64,000 bases of DNA from Ewingella sp. CoE-038-23 (GTDB lineage: Bacteria; Pseudomonadota; Gammaproteobacteria; Enterobacterales; Enterobacteriaceae), in NCBI RefSeq assembly GCF_040419245.1, contig NZ_JAZHOH010000001.1, positions 2,542,001 through 2,606,000 on the forward strand, read 5' to 3'. Both the position numbers and the translations under genes were made by a program. The notes beneath the pieces are model-generated. The model was not told the origin of the DNA, ran no database searches, and was given only the letters and a program-made list of their open reading frames with translations. The first letter of the stretch is position 1; each line of letters opens with the position of its first letter. Of the stretch, positions 30,144 through 41,972 are shown piece after piece.

Positions 30144-31616
30144 TTAGGCGTTCAGCAGCTTCTGCCCCGTGCTGTCGACCAGCGCCAGCAGCACCTGAAT
30201 GTCTTCCAGCGTCACGGTTGGGTTCAGCAGAGTCAGTTTCAGGCAGGTTACGCCATTTGACTCAGTGACGCCCACATTGGCGCGGCCAGAATCTAACAGC
30301 GCATCACCAATGCGTTGGTTCAGCAGTGCAACCGCTTCGTCGCCCGCACCGGCCAACTGCTCTGGACGGTAACGGAACAGCACGCTGGCTAACTGCGGCT
30401 TCATCACCAACTCAAGAGAAGGCTGCTCGGTAACATACTGAGCCACTTCCTGAGCCAGCGTCACGCCGTGGTCGATGATTTCGGCATATTGCTTCTGACC
30501 CAGAGCTTCCAGACCCATCCACAGTTTCAAAGCGTCGAAACGACGGGTGGTCTGCAAGGATTTGGACACCAGGTTCGGCACGCCCTGCGCTTCATCGAAT
30601 TCAGAGTTCAGGTAAGCCGCCTGATAACGCATCAGTTCGTAATGACGAGCTTCTTTCAGCAAGAACGCGCCACAGCTGATGGTCTGGAAGAACTGCTTGT
30701 GGAAGTCCAGAGTAATGGAATCCACCAGCTCAATGCCGTCCAGATAGTCGCGATACTTCTCGGACAGCAACAGCGCGCCGCCCCAGGCTGCATCGACGTG
30801 AACCCAGATCTGCTGCTCGGCAGCCAGCTCGGCAATAGCACGCAGCGGATCGATAGCGCCCGCATCGGTGGTACCTGCGGTCGCCACGATAGCCAGAACC
30901 TGTTCGCCGTTGGCTTTCGCCTGCGCCAGCTTGTCGCGCAAATCGTTAAGATCCATGCGCGCAAACTCATCGGTTTTCACTAAGGTCACGGACTGATAGC
31001 CCAGACCCAGCAGCGCCATGTTTTTCTGCACGGAGAAATGGGCATTCTCAGAACAGAAGACTTTGATTTTACGCAGATTGCCGACTAAACCATCCTGCTG
31101 GATGGAGTGGCCCTGACGCGCGAAGAAGGCGTCGCGCGCCAACATCAGGCCCATCAGGTTACTTTGGGTACCGCCGCTGGTGAATACACCGGCGTCGCCA
31201 GCCTGATAACCGACTTGGGTGCGCAGCCATTCAATCAGCTTCATCTCAATGATGGTGGCTGACGGGCTTTGGTCCCAGGAGTCCATGCTCTGGTTGGTGG
31301 CGTTAATCAACACTTCCGCAGCTTGGCTAACCACCAGACTTGGACAATGCAAATGCGCAACGCACTGTGGGTGATGCACGGACAGACTGTCTTTTAAGAA
31401 ATACTCGATCGCACGTTCAATCGCTGCCTGATTGCCAAGGCCTTCAGGGTTGAAATCCAGCGTGATGCGTTCACGTAGTTCAGCGACAGTTTTGCCCTGA
31501 TACATTTCAGGCTGCTGTAGCCACTGCACCACGGCCGCGCTGCTCTGCGCAATGGCCTGCTGGTAAGCCTCGGTGCTCTGCACCGAGGACGCCAGAATTG
31601 GGTTTAACTTGGACAT
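30144..31616 (-). CDS. ddc: L-2,4-diaminobutyrate decarboxylase
   Basis: Group II PLP-dependent decarboxylase (490 residues) that turns L-2,4-diaminobutyrate into 1,3-diaminopropane. The PLP lysine is Lys307 in DFHKQFF, and HVDAAWGG (273-280) holds the cofactor aspartate. The whole N-terminal part resembles the diaminobutyrate decarboxylases of Enterobacter and Acinetobacter. Start MSKLNPIL at 31616 has GGAG 12 bases upstream; another ATG at 31634 directly abuts the dat stop but lacks a ribosome site. Together with dat it makes 1,3-diaminopropane from aspartate semialdehyde. The substrate call rests on the dat-ddc pairing. Confidence 0.92.
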   Translation of the reverse strand: MSKLNPILASSVQSTEAYQQAIAQSSAAVVQWLQQPEMYQGKTVAELRERITLDFNPEGLGNQAAIERAIEYFLKDSLSVHHPQCVAHLHCPSLVVSQAAEVLINATNQSMDSWDQSPSATIIEMKLIEWLRTQVGYQAGDAGVFTSGGTQSNLMGLMLARDAFFARQGHSIQQDGLVGNLRKIKVFCSENAHFSVQKNMALLGLGYQSVTLVKTDEFARMDLNDLRDKLAQAKANGEQVLAIVATAGTTDAGAIDPLRAIAELAAEQQIWVHVDAAWGGALLLSEKYRDYLDGIELVDSITLDFHKQFFQTISCGAFLLKEARHYELMRYQAAYLNSEFDEAQGVPNLVSKSLQTTRRFDALKLWMGLEALGQKQYAEIIDHGVTLAQEVAQYVTEQPSLELVMKPQLASVLFRYRPEQLAGAGDEAVALLNQRIGDALLDSGRANVGVTESNGVTCLKLTLLNPTVTLEDIQVLLALVDSTGQKLLNA

Positions 31617-31634
31617 CGTGTTCAACTGCTCCAT

Positions 31635-33017
31635 TTAGACAGGCTTGATGCCAGCGGCTAACAAGGCCTGTTCAAATTTATCCAAGAATACGCCCAGCTC
31701 TTCGTTAGTGATCAACAGAGAAGGCAACAGGCGCAGAACGCAACCGTTACGGCCGCCGCGTTCCAGAATCAAGCCTGCTTCGAAGCATTTTTTCTGTAGC
31801 AATGCGGACAACTGGCCGTCAGCAGGGTAGCAACCCATGTGGTCCTGAGGCTCGTTTGGCTTAACAATCTCGATACCCATCATCAAGCCCAGACCGCGGA
31901 CATGACCAATCACCGGGTAGCGTTTTTGCATTTCGGCCAATCTTTCTTTCAGCCATTCGCCCTGCGCAGCCACTTTGTCAGCCACTTTCTGGTCTTTGAG
32001 GATCTTCAGCGTGGTCAGGCCGGTAGCCATCGCCAGCTGGTTGCCACGGAAAGTCCCGGTATGGTGGCCCGGCTCCCACGCATCAAACTGCTTCTTGATA
32101 CCCAGAACGGCCAATGGCAGACCGCCGCCCACGGCTTTCGACATCACGATGATGTCTGGCTCAATGCCAGCGTGTTCGAAGGCGAAGAACTTACCGGTAC
32201 GGGCAAAGCCAGCCTGAACTTCGTCGAGGATCAGCAGAATGCCGTGCTCTTGCGTCACTTTGCGAATGCGCTGCAACCACTCAACCGGAGCCGGGTTAAC
32301 CCCACCCTCGCCTTGAACAGCTTCCAGAATGACCGCCGCAGGTTTGCGCACGCCACTCTCAACGTCATTGATCAGGTTTTCGAAGTAGTAGGTTAATGCT
32401 TTCACGCCAGCATCGCCGCCGATACCCAGTGGGCAGCGGTACAGGTGCGGGTAAGGCATAAACTGAACTTCTGGCATCATGCCGTTAACCGCTTCTTTCG
32501 GAGACAGGTTACCCGTCACCGCCAGCGCACCGTGGGTCATCCCATGGTAGCCGCCAGAGAAACTGATCACGCCGCTGCGGCCAGTGTGTTTCTTAGCTAA
32601 CTTCAGCGCAGCTTCAACCGCATCGGCACCCGATGGGCCAGTGAACTGCAGGCAGTACTCTTTACCCTCTCCCGGCAACAGCGACAGCAGGTATTCTGAG
32701 AACTGATCTTTCAACGGCGTTGTCAGATCGAGAGTATGTAACGGCAAGCCGCTGGTAATGACATTTTGTATGCTTTGCAACACATCCGGATGGTTATGTC
32801 CTAAGGCTAGCGTTCCCGCGCCAGCAAGGCAGTCAAGATATTGATTATTCTCAACATCGGTGATCCAAACCCCTAGGGCCTTCGCAATTGCAAACGGCAA
32901 TTTGCGTGGATAGCTCCTAACATTCGATTCAAATTCAGCTTGTCTCGCTAAATAGGCTTCATTGTTTCCGTTTAATGAATTCGCACCAAAATTATCAATA
33001 CGGACTTTATCCGTCAT
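31635..33017 (-). CDS. dat: Diaminobutyrate-2-oxoglutarate aminotransferase
   Basis: Class III PLP aminotransferase, 460 residues, that makes L-2,4-diaminobutyrate from aspartate 4-semialdehyde and glutamate. Lys294 in [11 protein letters not shown] binds PLP, Asp265 in LDEVQAGF pairs with the cofactor nitrogen, and [15 protein letters not shown] near 125 is the phosphate-binding region of the dat/EctB type. The ATG at 33017 lies 7 bases after AGGAG; the adjoining ATG at 33020 is possible but too close. Its stop directly precedes ddc, forming a two-gene operon. Confidence 0.93.
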   Translation of the reverse strand: MTDKVRIDNFGANSLNGNNEAYLARQAEFESNVRSYPRKLPFAIAKALGVWITDVENNQYLDCLAGAGTLALGHNHPDVLQSIQNVITSGLPLHTLDLTTPLKDQFSEYLLSLLPGEGKEYCLQFTGPSGADAVEAALKLAKKHTGRSGVISFSGGYHGMTHGALAVTGNLSPKEAVNGMMPEVQFMPYPHLYRCPLGIGGDAGVKALTYYFENLINDVESGVRKPAAVILEAVQGEGGVNPAPVEWLQRIRKVTQEHGILLILDEVQAGFARTGKFFAFEHAGIEPDIIVMSKAVGGGLPLAVLGIKKQFDAWEPGHHTGTFRGNQLAMATGLTTLKILKDQKVADKVAAQGEWLKERLAEMQKRYPVIGHVRGLGLMMGIEIVKPNEPQDHMGCYPADGQLSALLQKKCFEAGLILERGGRNGCVLRLLPSLLITNEELGVFLDKFEQALLAAGIKPV

Positions 33018-33394
33018 CATATCTCTCCTACAACTGGGGGTTATCGCTAACGCCAAAGTTGAATAAATGAATAAAAAATCAATCACAGTGTGTAAAACGC
33101 GGCCAATATATGGCTTTTTACTCCTCGGCTCAATAATTTATTTTGTTAAGGTTTGTTTATAATTTTTATCATAGGAATCAATAAATTGGCCGTTAATTGA
33201 CCATGTTAAATCTGATAACGCGCTGAGGCGTCCATCCAACGGCTATAAAAAGGCATTTCAATCAGCAAGATGGCGGCCTTAAAGGGTTTATAACTCAGGG
33301 ATTAAAATGGGGATTTGAGAGGAAAAGCGGGAGAAAAAAGCACAAAAAAGCATCTTTTGTAGCCGGTAGGGCGTACCGGCTAAGTGATGAGAGA
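33018..33394. other. Intergenic region between the DUF2502 gene and dat
   Basis: A 377-base gap. The dat-proximal part (33080-33200) is AT-rich and presumably holds the dat promoter. A stem agccggta/taccggct (33361-33381) lies just after the stop codon of the 33395-33766 gene and may end its transcript, though T residues follow only at a distance on the minus strand. I find no gene here. Confidence 0.45.
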
Positions 33395-33766
33395 TTAACC
33401 TCGAGGTCCCTGTGGCGGAAGTGGCTGATGATTATCATCGCGACGGTCGTCAGGATGCGGCCTGCCGTGGTCATAGGGCTGGCCGTGTTGATAGTGAACA
33501 GGTCTTGGCGGCGGGGGCGGTGCTGGCTGCCAACGGTCGCCGCGCCAGTACATCCCGCGATTGTTACGCTCGCCGACATAATGCCCCTGATGAGCATGCC
33601 ACCACTGAGGCGCTCGCCAGTCGTAGCCGTCCCAGTAGTATCCACGATGGTCTTGGTCGCCAATGTGCAGCGTCACCCCCGGCGTGTTGATATCAACCAC
33701 CACGTTGGCCTGCGCAACCACGGGTAAGGCCAGTACACAGCATAAGAGTAAGAATGATTTATTCAC
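33395..33766 (-). CDS. DUF2502 (YpeC-like) exported protein of unknown function
   Basis: A 123-residue protein with a Sec signal peptide (MNKSFLLLCCVLALPVVAQA, cut near residue 20). The mature part is rich in His, Tyr, Trp, Gly and Pro. The segment LHIGDQDHRGYYWDGYDWR resembles the DUF2502 family, of which E. coli YpeC is a member (LQIGDRD-YGNYWDGG in that protein). A proline run (APPPPPPRP) and an Arg/Asp/His-rich tail follow. The start codon is GTG with AAGGCGGA upstream. Probably periplasmic; the function of the family is not known. A second frame on the same strand (33295-33663) overlaps and looks like a shadow. Confidence 0.8.
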   Translation of the reverse strand: MNKSFLLLCCVLALPVVAQANVVVDINTPGVTLHIGDQDHRGYYWDGYDWRAPQWWHAHQGHYVGERNNRGMYWRGDRWQPAPPPPPRPVHYQHGQPYDHGRPHPDDRRDDNHQPLPPQGPRG

Positions 33767-34039
33767 GGTATCCGCCTTATTAGTTTGCGTCGTGCTCAGG
33801 GCAAAACTTATAACAAGGGGAATAAATTAGGCTATCGGATAACAGGAGTTTTGCGGTTAACTTTCTTCTTGCTTACTCAATTAAAACAAATGTATCTCAC
33901 GGGAAATAAATCATTAAATCGCCCATGGATAACTCGACAAATATTATAGTGGCCTTAACAGATCTTAACGTTAGCCTGACAACAATCTGATGACTATCTA
34001 TTTATACTGAGAGCGTTTATTCAGATAAAGGATATTTCC

Positions 34040-34174
34040 ATGCGTAGAATATTAGCTTTCGTTGGCATCACTCTGGTTGTCATAAGCCTGAGCGGCTGCA
34101 TCTTCCCCGGCCATTACGACCACGGCGGCTACCATGGTGGTTATCATCGCGGTTACTACGGGCATCCTTATTAG
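34040..34174 (+). CDS. Small His/Gly/Tyr-rich lipoprotein, 44 residues
   Basis: ATG at 34040, AAGGA 8 bases upstream, TAG at 34172-34174. The product begins MRRILAFVGITLVVISLSGC: basic start, hydrophobic core and lipobox LSGC at residues 17-20, so Cys20 would be lipidated. The 24-residue mature peptide is almost entirely His, Gly and Tyr repeats (YDHGGYHGGYHRGYYGH). A strong terminator follows, so this is a complete short transcription unit. I do not recognise a named family. Metal binding is possible from the histidines, but that is inference. Confidence 0.72.
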   Translation: MRRILAFVGITLVVISLSGCIFPGHYDHGGYHGGYHRGYYGHPY

Positions 34175-34238
34175 TAGTATTTTTTATTAGGTCATTACTC
34201 ACTGGCATGAGTAATAAACACAATAATTATTTTTCATC

Positions 34239-34260
34239 AAGGGACTTCGGTCCCTTTTTG
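34239..34260 (+). terminator. Terminator of the small lipoprotein gene
   Basis: A seven-base stem, aagggac (34239-34245), with gtccctt, a stable ttcg tetraloop and a T tract. Confidence 0.88.
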
Positions 34261-34450
34261 TTTGTTTGATTTTTTATTTCTTCAGACCAGCAAACAAATT
34301 TGAATAAACGATCAAGGCCGATGAAATTAATCTATCAGACTATTCCTGAAGGCTAAAGCCTCTTAACGTTATTTTTTCAAACTCTAATTAAAATCTTTAA
34401 AAATGGCAGTCAAGAAAAAGAAGGATGTGGACTTTGACAGGTAAAGCATA

Positions 34451-34479
34451 AAAAAAAGGCCGCTTTCGCGACCTTTTTG
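34451..34479 (-). terminator. Terminator of the pheST-ihfA operon
   Basis: On the minus strand, AGGTCGC-GAAA-GCGGCCT (one G-T pair, GNRA tetraloop) followed by TTTTTTT. It lies 11 bases beyond the ihfA stop. Confidence 0.88.
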
Positions 34480-34489
34480 TCCAACTCAC

Positions 34490-34786
34490 TTACTCTTTTG
34501 GAGTGGCATTCTCAACCCGGCTTTTCAACTTCTGCCCCGGACGGAAAGTCACCACACGGCGCGCCGTGATAGGAATATCTTCGCCGGTTTTCGGGTTACG
34601 TCCCGGACGTTGGTTTTTGTCACGCAGATCGAAATTGCCAAAACCAGACAATTTAACTTGTTCGCCATTCTCCAAAGCGCGACGCACTTCTTCGAAAAAC
34701 AGTTCGACCAGGTCTTTGGCATCCCGTTTGCTAAGCCCAAGCTTCTCAAACAGGTGTTCTGACATTTCAGCTTTAGTAAGCGCCAT
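34490..34786 (-). CDS. ihfA: Integration host factor subunit alpha
   Basis: DNA-bending protein of the HU/IHF family, 98 residues (99 in E. coli). It forms the IHF heterodimer with IhfB and bends DNA in recombination, replication and sigma-54 promoters. The beta-arm region [24 protein letters not shown] (here [20 protein letters not shown]) carries the intercalating proline. The N-terminus [20 protein letters not shown] is typical. It starts 4 bases after pheT, as in E. coli. Confidence 0.97.
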   Translation of the reverse strand: MALTKAEMSEHLFEKLGLSKRDAKDLVELFFEEVRRALENGEQVKLSGFGNFDLRDKNQRPGRNPKTGEDIPITARRVVTFRPGQKLKSRVENATPKE

Positions 34787-34790
34787 AGGT

Positions 34791-37178
34791 TCAATCCCTC
34801 AAGGATGCTTGGAATCGCTGTTTTAGAGCCTCTACGCATTTTGCAACGGTAGCGGCGATCTCCTCTTCTTCCAGTGTACGAGCGGTATCCTGCAATACCA
34901 GACTGATGGCCAAGCTTTTATAGCCTTCAGTCACGCCCTTCCCACGGTACACGTCAAATAAGTTTACGCCAACTACCTGATTTGCGCCAACTTTCTTACA
35001 CTCTGCCAAAATATCGTCTGCGGCAACGTTTTCAGCCACGACAACAGCGATGTCACGACGGTTAGCTGGGAAGCGAGAAACCTCCTTCGCATCAGGCAGC
35101 ACGCGGTCTGCGACCTTATTCCACAGCATTTCGAACACCACTGTGCGACCGTTCAGATCCAGCTTACGTTCCAGCTCTGGGTGTACTACACCAATAAAAC
35201 CAATACGTTCGCCGCGTAAATAAATTGCTGCACTCTGTCCCGGATGCAGTGCTGGATTCACTTCAGCTTTAAACTGAACGTCATCCAATTTGCCGGTAAG
35301 CTCAAGAATCGCTTCAAGATCACCTTTCAAATCGTAGTAGTCAACCGCCTGACGCGCCAGATCCCAATGCTCTTCATTTTTGTTACCTGCGATCACACCA
35401 GACAGCATGACGTCCTGACGGATACCCAAATCAGCTTGTGTATCAGGAACAAAGCGCAGGCCACTTTCAAAAATACGCACGCGGTTCTGCTGGCGATTCT
35501 GGTTATAAACCACTGAAGTCAGCAGGCCAGTCCACAGAGAAAGACGCATGGCTGACATTTCTACCGAGATTGGGCTTGGCAGAATCAGGGCTTCTTCGCC
35601 CGGATGCAGCAAATTCTGAATTTTCGGATCAACGAAGCTGTAGGTGATCGCTTCCTGGAAACCGCGATCCACCAGCAGATTTTTCACCCGCTTCAGGGAC
35701 AAATCGGCTTCGCGATGCTTGGTCATTTCCAGATTAGCCTTAACCGGCACGTCAGGAATGTTGTTGTAGCCATACACGCGGGCCACTTCCTCGACCAAAT
35801 CTTCTTCGATTTGCATATCAAAACGCCAGCTTGGCGCAACCGCCGTCCAGCTTGCGCCGTGATGCTCTACTTTGCAGCCAAGACGAGTCAGGATGTCGGT
35901 AACCTGTGTGTCTTCAACGTGATGACCAATCAGGCGATCCAGTTTTTCACGACGCAGCTCAATAGTGGCCGCTTTTGGCAGGTCTTTTTCAGAGGTGACA
36001 TCGATAACCGGTCCAGCCTGACCACCACAAATCTGCAGCAGCAGCGCAGTGGCGCGCGCCATGGCTTTGAATTGCAGCTGTGGATCAACACCACGCTCGT
36101 AGCGATGGGATGCATCAGTATGCAGACCCTGACGGCGGGCGCGGCCGGTGATGGACAGCGGGTTGAAGAAGGCGCTTTCGAGCAGGACGTCCTGCGTCTC
36201 TTCGTTTACACCGGAGTGCTCACCACCGAAAATGCCGCCCATGGCTAAGGCTTTCTCGTGGTCAGCAATCACCAGCGTGTCGTCATTCAGCTTGGCTTCG
36301 GTGCCATCAAGCAGTGTCAGCGCTTCATCTTTCTTCGCCAGACGCACAACGATGCCGCCCTGAATGCGATTGAGGTCGAAGGCGTGCATTGGCTGGCCAA
36401 GTTCCAGCAGCACGTAGTTGGTGATATCAACCACTGGGTCAATGGAACGAATGCCGCAACGACGCAGCTTTTCACGCATCCACAGTGGCGTATCGGCTTT
36501 AACATTGATGCCTTTAACTACGCGGCCAAGATAGCGCGGGCAGGCTTCGGTTGCCTGCACGTCAATTGGCAGCACGTCGCTGATGGTAGCAGCAACAGGC
36601 GACATATCCGGCTCGTTCAGAGCGAGCTGGTTAATCACCGCGACGTCGCGCGCCACGCCGATGATGCCCAGACAGTCGGCACGGTTTGGGGTCACGCTGA
36701 TTTCAATGGTGTTGTCATCCAGTTTGAGGAATTCACGGATGTCAGTACCGATAGGCGCGTCCAATGGCAGCTCAATGATGCCGTCATGGTCGTCGGAAAT
36801 GCCCAGTTCGGAGAAGGAGCACAGCATGCCCTCTGAAGGCTCACCGCGCAGTTTGGCGGCTTTGATTTTGAAGTCGCCCGGCAATACCGCGCCGACGGTG
36901 GCTACAGCAACTTTCAGACCCTGACGGCAGTTCGGGGCGCCACAAACGATGTCGAGCAGGCGATCGCCGCCGACGTTGACTTTTGTCACGCGCAGTTTAT
37001 CGGCGTTAGGATGCTGGCCGCACTCGACCACTTCACCCACGACAACGCCGTTAAAGGCACCCGCGACAGGCTCAACGCCGTCGACTTCTAGCCCGGCCAT
37101 GGTGATCTGGTCGGATAATGCTTCGCTGCTGATGGCTGGGTTTACCCATTCACGCAACCAAAGTTCGCTGAATTTCAT
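34791..37178 (-). CDS. pheT: Phenylalanyl-tRNA synthetase beta subunit
   Basis: Large subunit of the heterotetrameric PheRS, 795 residues, the same as E. coli. Order: N-terminal tRNA-binding (EMAP-like) domain (about 39-148), B3/B4 editing domain that hydrolyses Tyr-tRNAPhe (about 210-360), B5 domain (about 400-475), catalytic-like core and a C-terminal anticodon-binding FDX-ACB domain (about 700-795, [13 protein letters not shown]). It is transcribed with pheS, 14 bases downstream of it. Confidence 0.97.
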   Translation of the reverse strand: MKFSELWLREWVNPAISSEALSDQITMAGLEVDGVEPVAGAFNGVVVGEVVECGQHPNADKLRVTKVNVGGDRLLDIVCGAPNCRQGLKVAVATVGAVLPGDFKIKAAKLRGEPSEGMLCSFSELGISDDHDGIIELPLDAPIGTDIREFLKLDDNTIEISVTPNRADCLGIIGVARDVAVINQLALNEPDMSPVAATISDVLPIDVQATEACPRYLGRVVKGINVKADTPLWMREKLRRCGIRSIDPVVDITNYVLLELGQPMHAFDLNRIQGGIVVRLAKKDEALTLLDGTEAKLNDDTLVIADHEKALAMGGIFGGEHSGVNEETQDVLLESAFFNPLSITGRARRQGLHTDASHRYERGVDPQLQFKAMARATALLLQICGGQAGPVIDVTSEKDLPKAATIELRREKLDRLIGHHVEDTQVTDILTRLGCKVEHHGASWTAVAPSWRFDMQIEEDLVEEVARVYGYNNIPDVPVKANLEMTKHREADLSLKRVKNLLVDRGFQEAITYSFVDPKIQNLLHPGEEALILPSPISVEMSAMRLSLWTGLLTSVVYNQNRQQNRVRIFESGLRFVPDTQADLGIRQDVMLSGVIAGNKNEEHWDLARQAVDYYDLKGDLEAILELTGKLDDVQFKAEVNPALHPGQSAAIYLRGERIGFIGVVHPELERKLDLNGRTVVFEMLWNKVADRVLPDAKEVSRFPANRRDIAVVVAENVAADDILAECKKVGANQVVGVNLFDVYRGKGVTEGYKSLAISLVLQDTARTLEEEEIAATVAKCVEALKQRFQASLRD

Positions 37179-37192
37179 GTGATATTCCCGCC

Positions 37193-38227
<1,035 letters not shown>

Positions 38228-38280
38228 TTATCAGGGGCGCGCGTTAAGCCCTGAACCTTAGTAAATAAAGAACAGATACA

Positions 38281-38305
38281 AAAAAGCCTCCACGAGGGAG
38301 GCTTA
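38281..38305 (-). terminator. pheST attenuator terminator
   Basis: Stem aagcctcc (38285-38292) with ggaggctt (38298-38305), followed on the minus strand by TTTTTTG. It lies 47 bases after the pheM stop codon and 105 bases before pheS, the position of the E. coli pheST attenuator. The region 38177-38510 holds only this leader. Confidence 0.85.
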
Positions 38306-38351
38306 GGCGCTACTTTTCGTTTCTTCTCTTACGCGCGAAAGCCTTCCTGAA

Positions 38352-38396
38352 TCAGGCGCTAAAGTAAAAAAAGAAACGGAAAATAGCAGTGTTCAT
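38352..38396 (-). CDS. pheM: pheST operon leader peptide PheM
   Basis: A 14-residue peptide, [14 protein letters not shown], with five phenylalanines (E. coli PheM is [14 protein letters not shown]). Ribosomes stall at the Phe codons when charged tRNAPhe is short, which prevents the downstream terminator from forming and raises pheS-pheT expression. Start ATG at 38396, stop TGA at 38352-38354. Confidence 0.92.
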   Translation of the reverse strand: [14 protein letters not shown]

Positions 38397-38473
38397 GCTT
38401 GCGTTACCTTGTTGATGCTCAGCTTGCTGGCGTTATTGTCACACTGTGAGATGACAACTTGACTGATTATAAA

Positions 38474-38504
38474 CAAAAAAGAGGGAGCAAGCTCCCTCTT
38501 TTTA
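38474..38504 (-). terminator. Terminator after rplT
   Basis: aaaagagggagc (38477-38488) pairs with gctccctctttt (38491-38502), and TTTTTTG follows on the minus strand. It lies just beyond the rplT stop and upstream of the pheM leader. Confidence 0.85.
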
Positions 38505-38510
38505 GCTGAC

Positions 38511-38882
<372 letters not shown>

Positions 38883-38907
38883 TTATTCTTAATTAAAAAA
38901 AGTGTAT

Positions 38908-39105
38908 TTATGCGTACGGCAGACATGCAGAGACCAGACCCAAATCGTTCTTGGATACCAGGCCTTTTGGACGCAAGTGACGTTTACGCTTAGTAGCTTT
39001 TTTGGTCAGAATATGACGCAGGTTAGCGTGCTTACGCTTAAAACCACCGTTAGCGGTTTTTTTGAAGCGTTTAGCGGCGCCACGTACTGTTTTGATCTTT
39101 GGCAT
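38908..39105 (-). CDS. rpmI: 50S ribosomal protein L35
   Basis: Ribosomal large subunit protein, 65 residues. The start [18 protein letters not shown] is the family N-terminus; four upstream in-frame codons are not part of it. Genes order infC-rpmI-rplT is conserved, and translation in E. coli is controlled by L20 binding in the infC-rpmI region. Confidence 0.98.
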   Translation of the reverse strand: MPKIKTVRGAAKRFKKTANGGFKRKHANLRHILTKKATKRKRHLRPKGLVSKNDLGLVSACLPYA

Positions 39106-39201
39106 TTTAAATTCCACTTCGCATTGTTAATTACATGAATCAGAAAGGCGAACTAAACCCACGCAGCGCAAGCACTGCGCGGGGGAAGTTACTTGGAAGC
39201 C

Positions 39202-39756
<555 letters not shown>

Positions 39757-41685
39757 TTATTCCTCCAGTTGATGAAGACTTCTGCTGCGGATTTCCGCCA
39801 GCAGTTTGTCAACGACTTCGCTAACGTCCATGCTTCCCAAGTCTTTTCCGCGGCGGGTACGAACGGCAACTTTGCCTGCTTCGACCTCTTTATCGCCACA
39901 AACCAACATATAAGGGACACGGCGTAGCGTGTGTTCGCGAATTTTAAAGCCAATCTTCTCATTTCTCAAGTCGGCTTTAACGCGAATGCCTGCATCTTGC
40001 AGTTTTTTAGTTAATTCTTCGACATAGGCAGCTTGTGTATCGGTAATATTCATTACCACAACCTGAACCGGAGCAATCCACGTTGGGAAGAAACCTGCAT
40101 ACTCTTCGGTAAGAATACCGATGAAGCGTTCCATAGAGCCCAAAATTGCTCGGTGAATCATTACTGGCACTTGACGGTCGTTGCTTTCGCCGATGTAAGA
40201 CGCGTTCAAGCGACCCGGTAATGAAAAGTCGAGTTGCACGGTACCACACTGCCACGCACGATCCAAACAATCATGCAAGGTGAATTCAATTTTCGGACCA
40301 TAAAACGCGCCTTCGCCCGGTTGATATTCGAATTCAATCTTGTTTTCAGTCAGTGCAGCAGCCAAGTCATCCTCGGCTTTAGTCCACATTTCGTCAGTAC
40401 CGATGCGCTTCTCAGGACGGGTGGAAAGTTTCACCACAATCTTTTCGAAACCAAAAGTGCTGTACATGTCGTAAACCATGCGAATACAGCTGTTTACTTC
40501 GTCACGGACCTGCTCTTCAGTACAGAAGATGTGCGCATCATCCTGAGTAAAGCCACGAACGCGCATCAGGCCGTGCAATGCGCCAGATGGCTCATTACGG
40601 TGACAGCTACCGAACTCAGCCATACGCAATGGCAGGTCGCGGTAAGATTTCAAACCTTGGTTGAAGATCTGCACGTGGCCCGGGCAGTTCATCGGTTTGA
40701 TGCAATACTCACGGTTCTCGGAAGAGGTGGTGAACATCGCGTCTTTATAGTTATCCCAGTGACCTGTTTTTTCCCACAGTACGCGGTCCATCATGAATGG
40801 ACCTTTGACTTCCTGATAGTCGTAAGACTTCAGTTTCATGCGCACGAAGGCTTCCAGCTCGCGAAAGATAGTCCAACCGTCGTTGTGCCAGAACACCATG
40901 CCTGGCGCTTCTTCCTGCATGTGGTACAGGTCAAGCTGCTTACCAATTTTACGGTGGTCGCGTTTGCTGGCTTCTTCAAGGCGTTGCAGATAAGCATTTA
41001 ACTGCTTCTTCTCAGCCCACGCGGTGCCGTAGATGCGTTGCAGCATTTTGTTTTTGCTGTCGCCACGCCAGTAAGCACCGGAGGTTTTCTGCAGTTTGAA
41101 GTGATGGCAGAAACGCATATTTGGCACGTGCGGACCGCGGCACATGTCGACGTATTCTTCATGGTGATACAAGCCTGGCTGATCATCATGACTGATGTTC
41201 TCATCCAGAATTGCCACTTTGTATTGCTCGCCACGGCTTGCAAAAGTATCGCGCGCTTCCTGCCAGCTGACTTTCTTTTTAATTACGTCGTAATTCTTTT
41301 CAGCCAACTCGTGCATACGCTTTTCAAGCAGATCGAGGTCTTCCTGAGTCAGCGTGCGATCGATATCAACGTCGTAATAGAAACCGTTGTCGATAACTGG
41401 ACCAATGGCCATTTTGGTGTTCGGCCACAATTGTTTGATTGCGTGACCTAACAAGTGCGCACAGGAGTGACGCAGGATTTCCAAACCGGCTTCGTCTTTG
41501 GCAGTGATGATCGCTAACTGTGCGTCCTGAGTAATGAGATCCGTTGCATCAACCAATTCGCCATTTACGCGGCCAGCGATACAGGCTTTCGCCAGACCTG
41601 GACCGATATCAAGGGCGACATCAAGGGGAGAAACGGGAGCATCAAACGAACGCTGACTTCCGTCAGGAAGAGTAATAACTGGCAT
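39757..41685 (-). CDS. thrS: Threonyl-tRNA synthetase
   Basis: Class II synthetase, 642 residues as in E. coli. TGS domain (1 to about 62), editing domain that removes Ser from tRNAThr (about 63-224, with [10 protein letters not shown] and the CHH region), catalytic core with zinc ligands including the Cys in NCPGHV near 334, and anticodon-binding domain (about 535-642). AAGGA precedes the ATG. The mRNA leader carries a tRNA-like operator (listed separately). The adjacent infC gene may partly share its transcript. Confidence 0.98.
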   Translation of the reverse strand: MPVITLPDGSQRSFDAPVSPLDVALDIGPGLAKACIAGRVNGELVDATDLITQDAQLAIITAKDEAGLEILRHSCAHLLGHAIKQLWPNTKMAIGPVIDNGFYYDVDIDRTLTQEDLDLLEKRMHELAEKNYDVIKKKVSWQEARDTFASRGEQYKVAILDENISHDDQPGLYHHEEYVDMCRGPHVPNMRFCHHFKLQKTSGAYWRGDSKNKMLQRIYGTAWAEKKQLNAYLQRLEEASKRDHRKIGKQLDLYHMQEEAPGMVFWHNDGWTIFRELEAFVRMKLKSYDYQEVKGPFMMDRVLWEKTGHWDNYKDAMFTTSSENREYCIKPMNCPGHVQIFNQGLKSYRDLPLRMAEFGSCHRNEPSGALHGLMRVRGFTQDDAHIFCTEEQVRDEVNSCIRMVYDMYSTFGFEKIVVKLSTRPEKRIGTDEMWTKAEDDLAAALTENKIEFEYQPGEGAFYGPKIEFTLHDCLDRAWQCGTVQLDFSLPGRLNASYIGESNDRQVPVMIHRAILGSMERFIGILTEEYAGFFPTWIAPVQVVVMNITDTQAAYVEELTKKLQDAGIRVKADLRNEKIGFKIREHTLRRVPYMLVCGDKEVEAGKVAVRTRRGKDLGSMDVSEVVDKLLAEIRSRSLHQLEE

Positions 41686-41706
41686 GTTAATTCCTTATCT
41701 ACAGTG

Positions 41707-41727
41707 GTGCCCCACACGACAGAGCAC
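41707..41727 (-). promoter_or_regulatory. thrS translational operator, anticodon-arm mimic
   Basis: On the minus strand GTGCTC-TGTCGTGT-GGGGCAC forms a hairpin whose loop contains CGT at -33 to -31 from the thrS ATG. In E. coli the same CGU, matching a tRNAThr anticodon, lies at -32 to -30 in domain 2 of the thrS operator, where ThrRS binds its own mRNA and blocks the ribosome. Conservation of sequence and distance supports autoregulation here. Confidence 0.7.
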
Positions 41728-41972
41728 ATATAGAAAATATTTGGGTTTAAATTCATTTAGTTAGTTACGCTATTCAGCTCTACTTTGCCGAATACATGCA
41801 CCTGTAAGGCCCCGACTTCATTGCCTCAAGATGCGACGTAAAAAACGCCAGCCAGTGTAACATTCGTAAAGCGCAGTTTTCCAGCAACCTTGGTTGCTTA
41901 ATGGTGCTATTTTTCGTGTAATTATCTGCACAGCACTCATATTGAAAGGATGTTGAAAATGGATGGAAAATC

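Larger units (their letters stand above)
34175..34489. other. Intergenic region between the small lipoprotein gene and ihfA
   Basis: A 315-base gap that contains two terminators facing each other (listed separately) and AT-rich sequence between them. No gene is seen. Confidence 0.5.

Noticed and set aside
33295..33663. Overlapping 122-residue frame on the minus strand at the DUF2502 gene
   Set aside because: It lacks a signal peptide and domain similarity; the alternative frame has both, with a good ribosome site.
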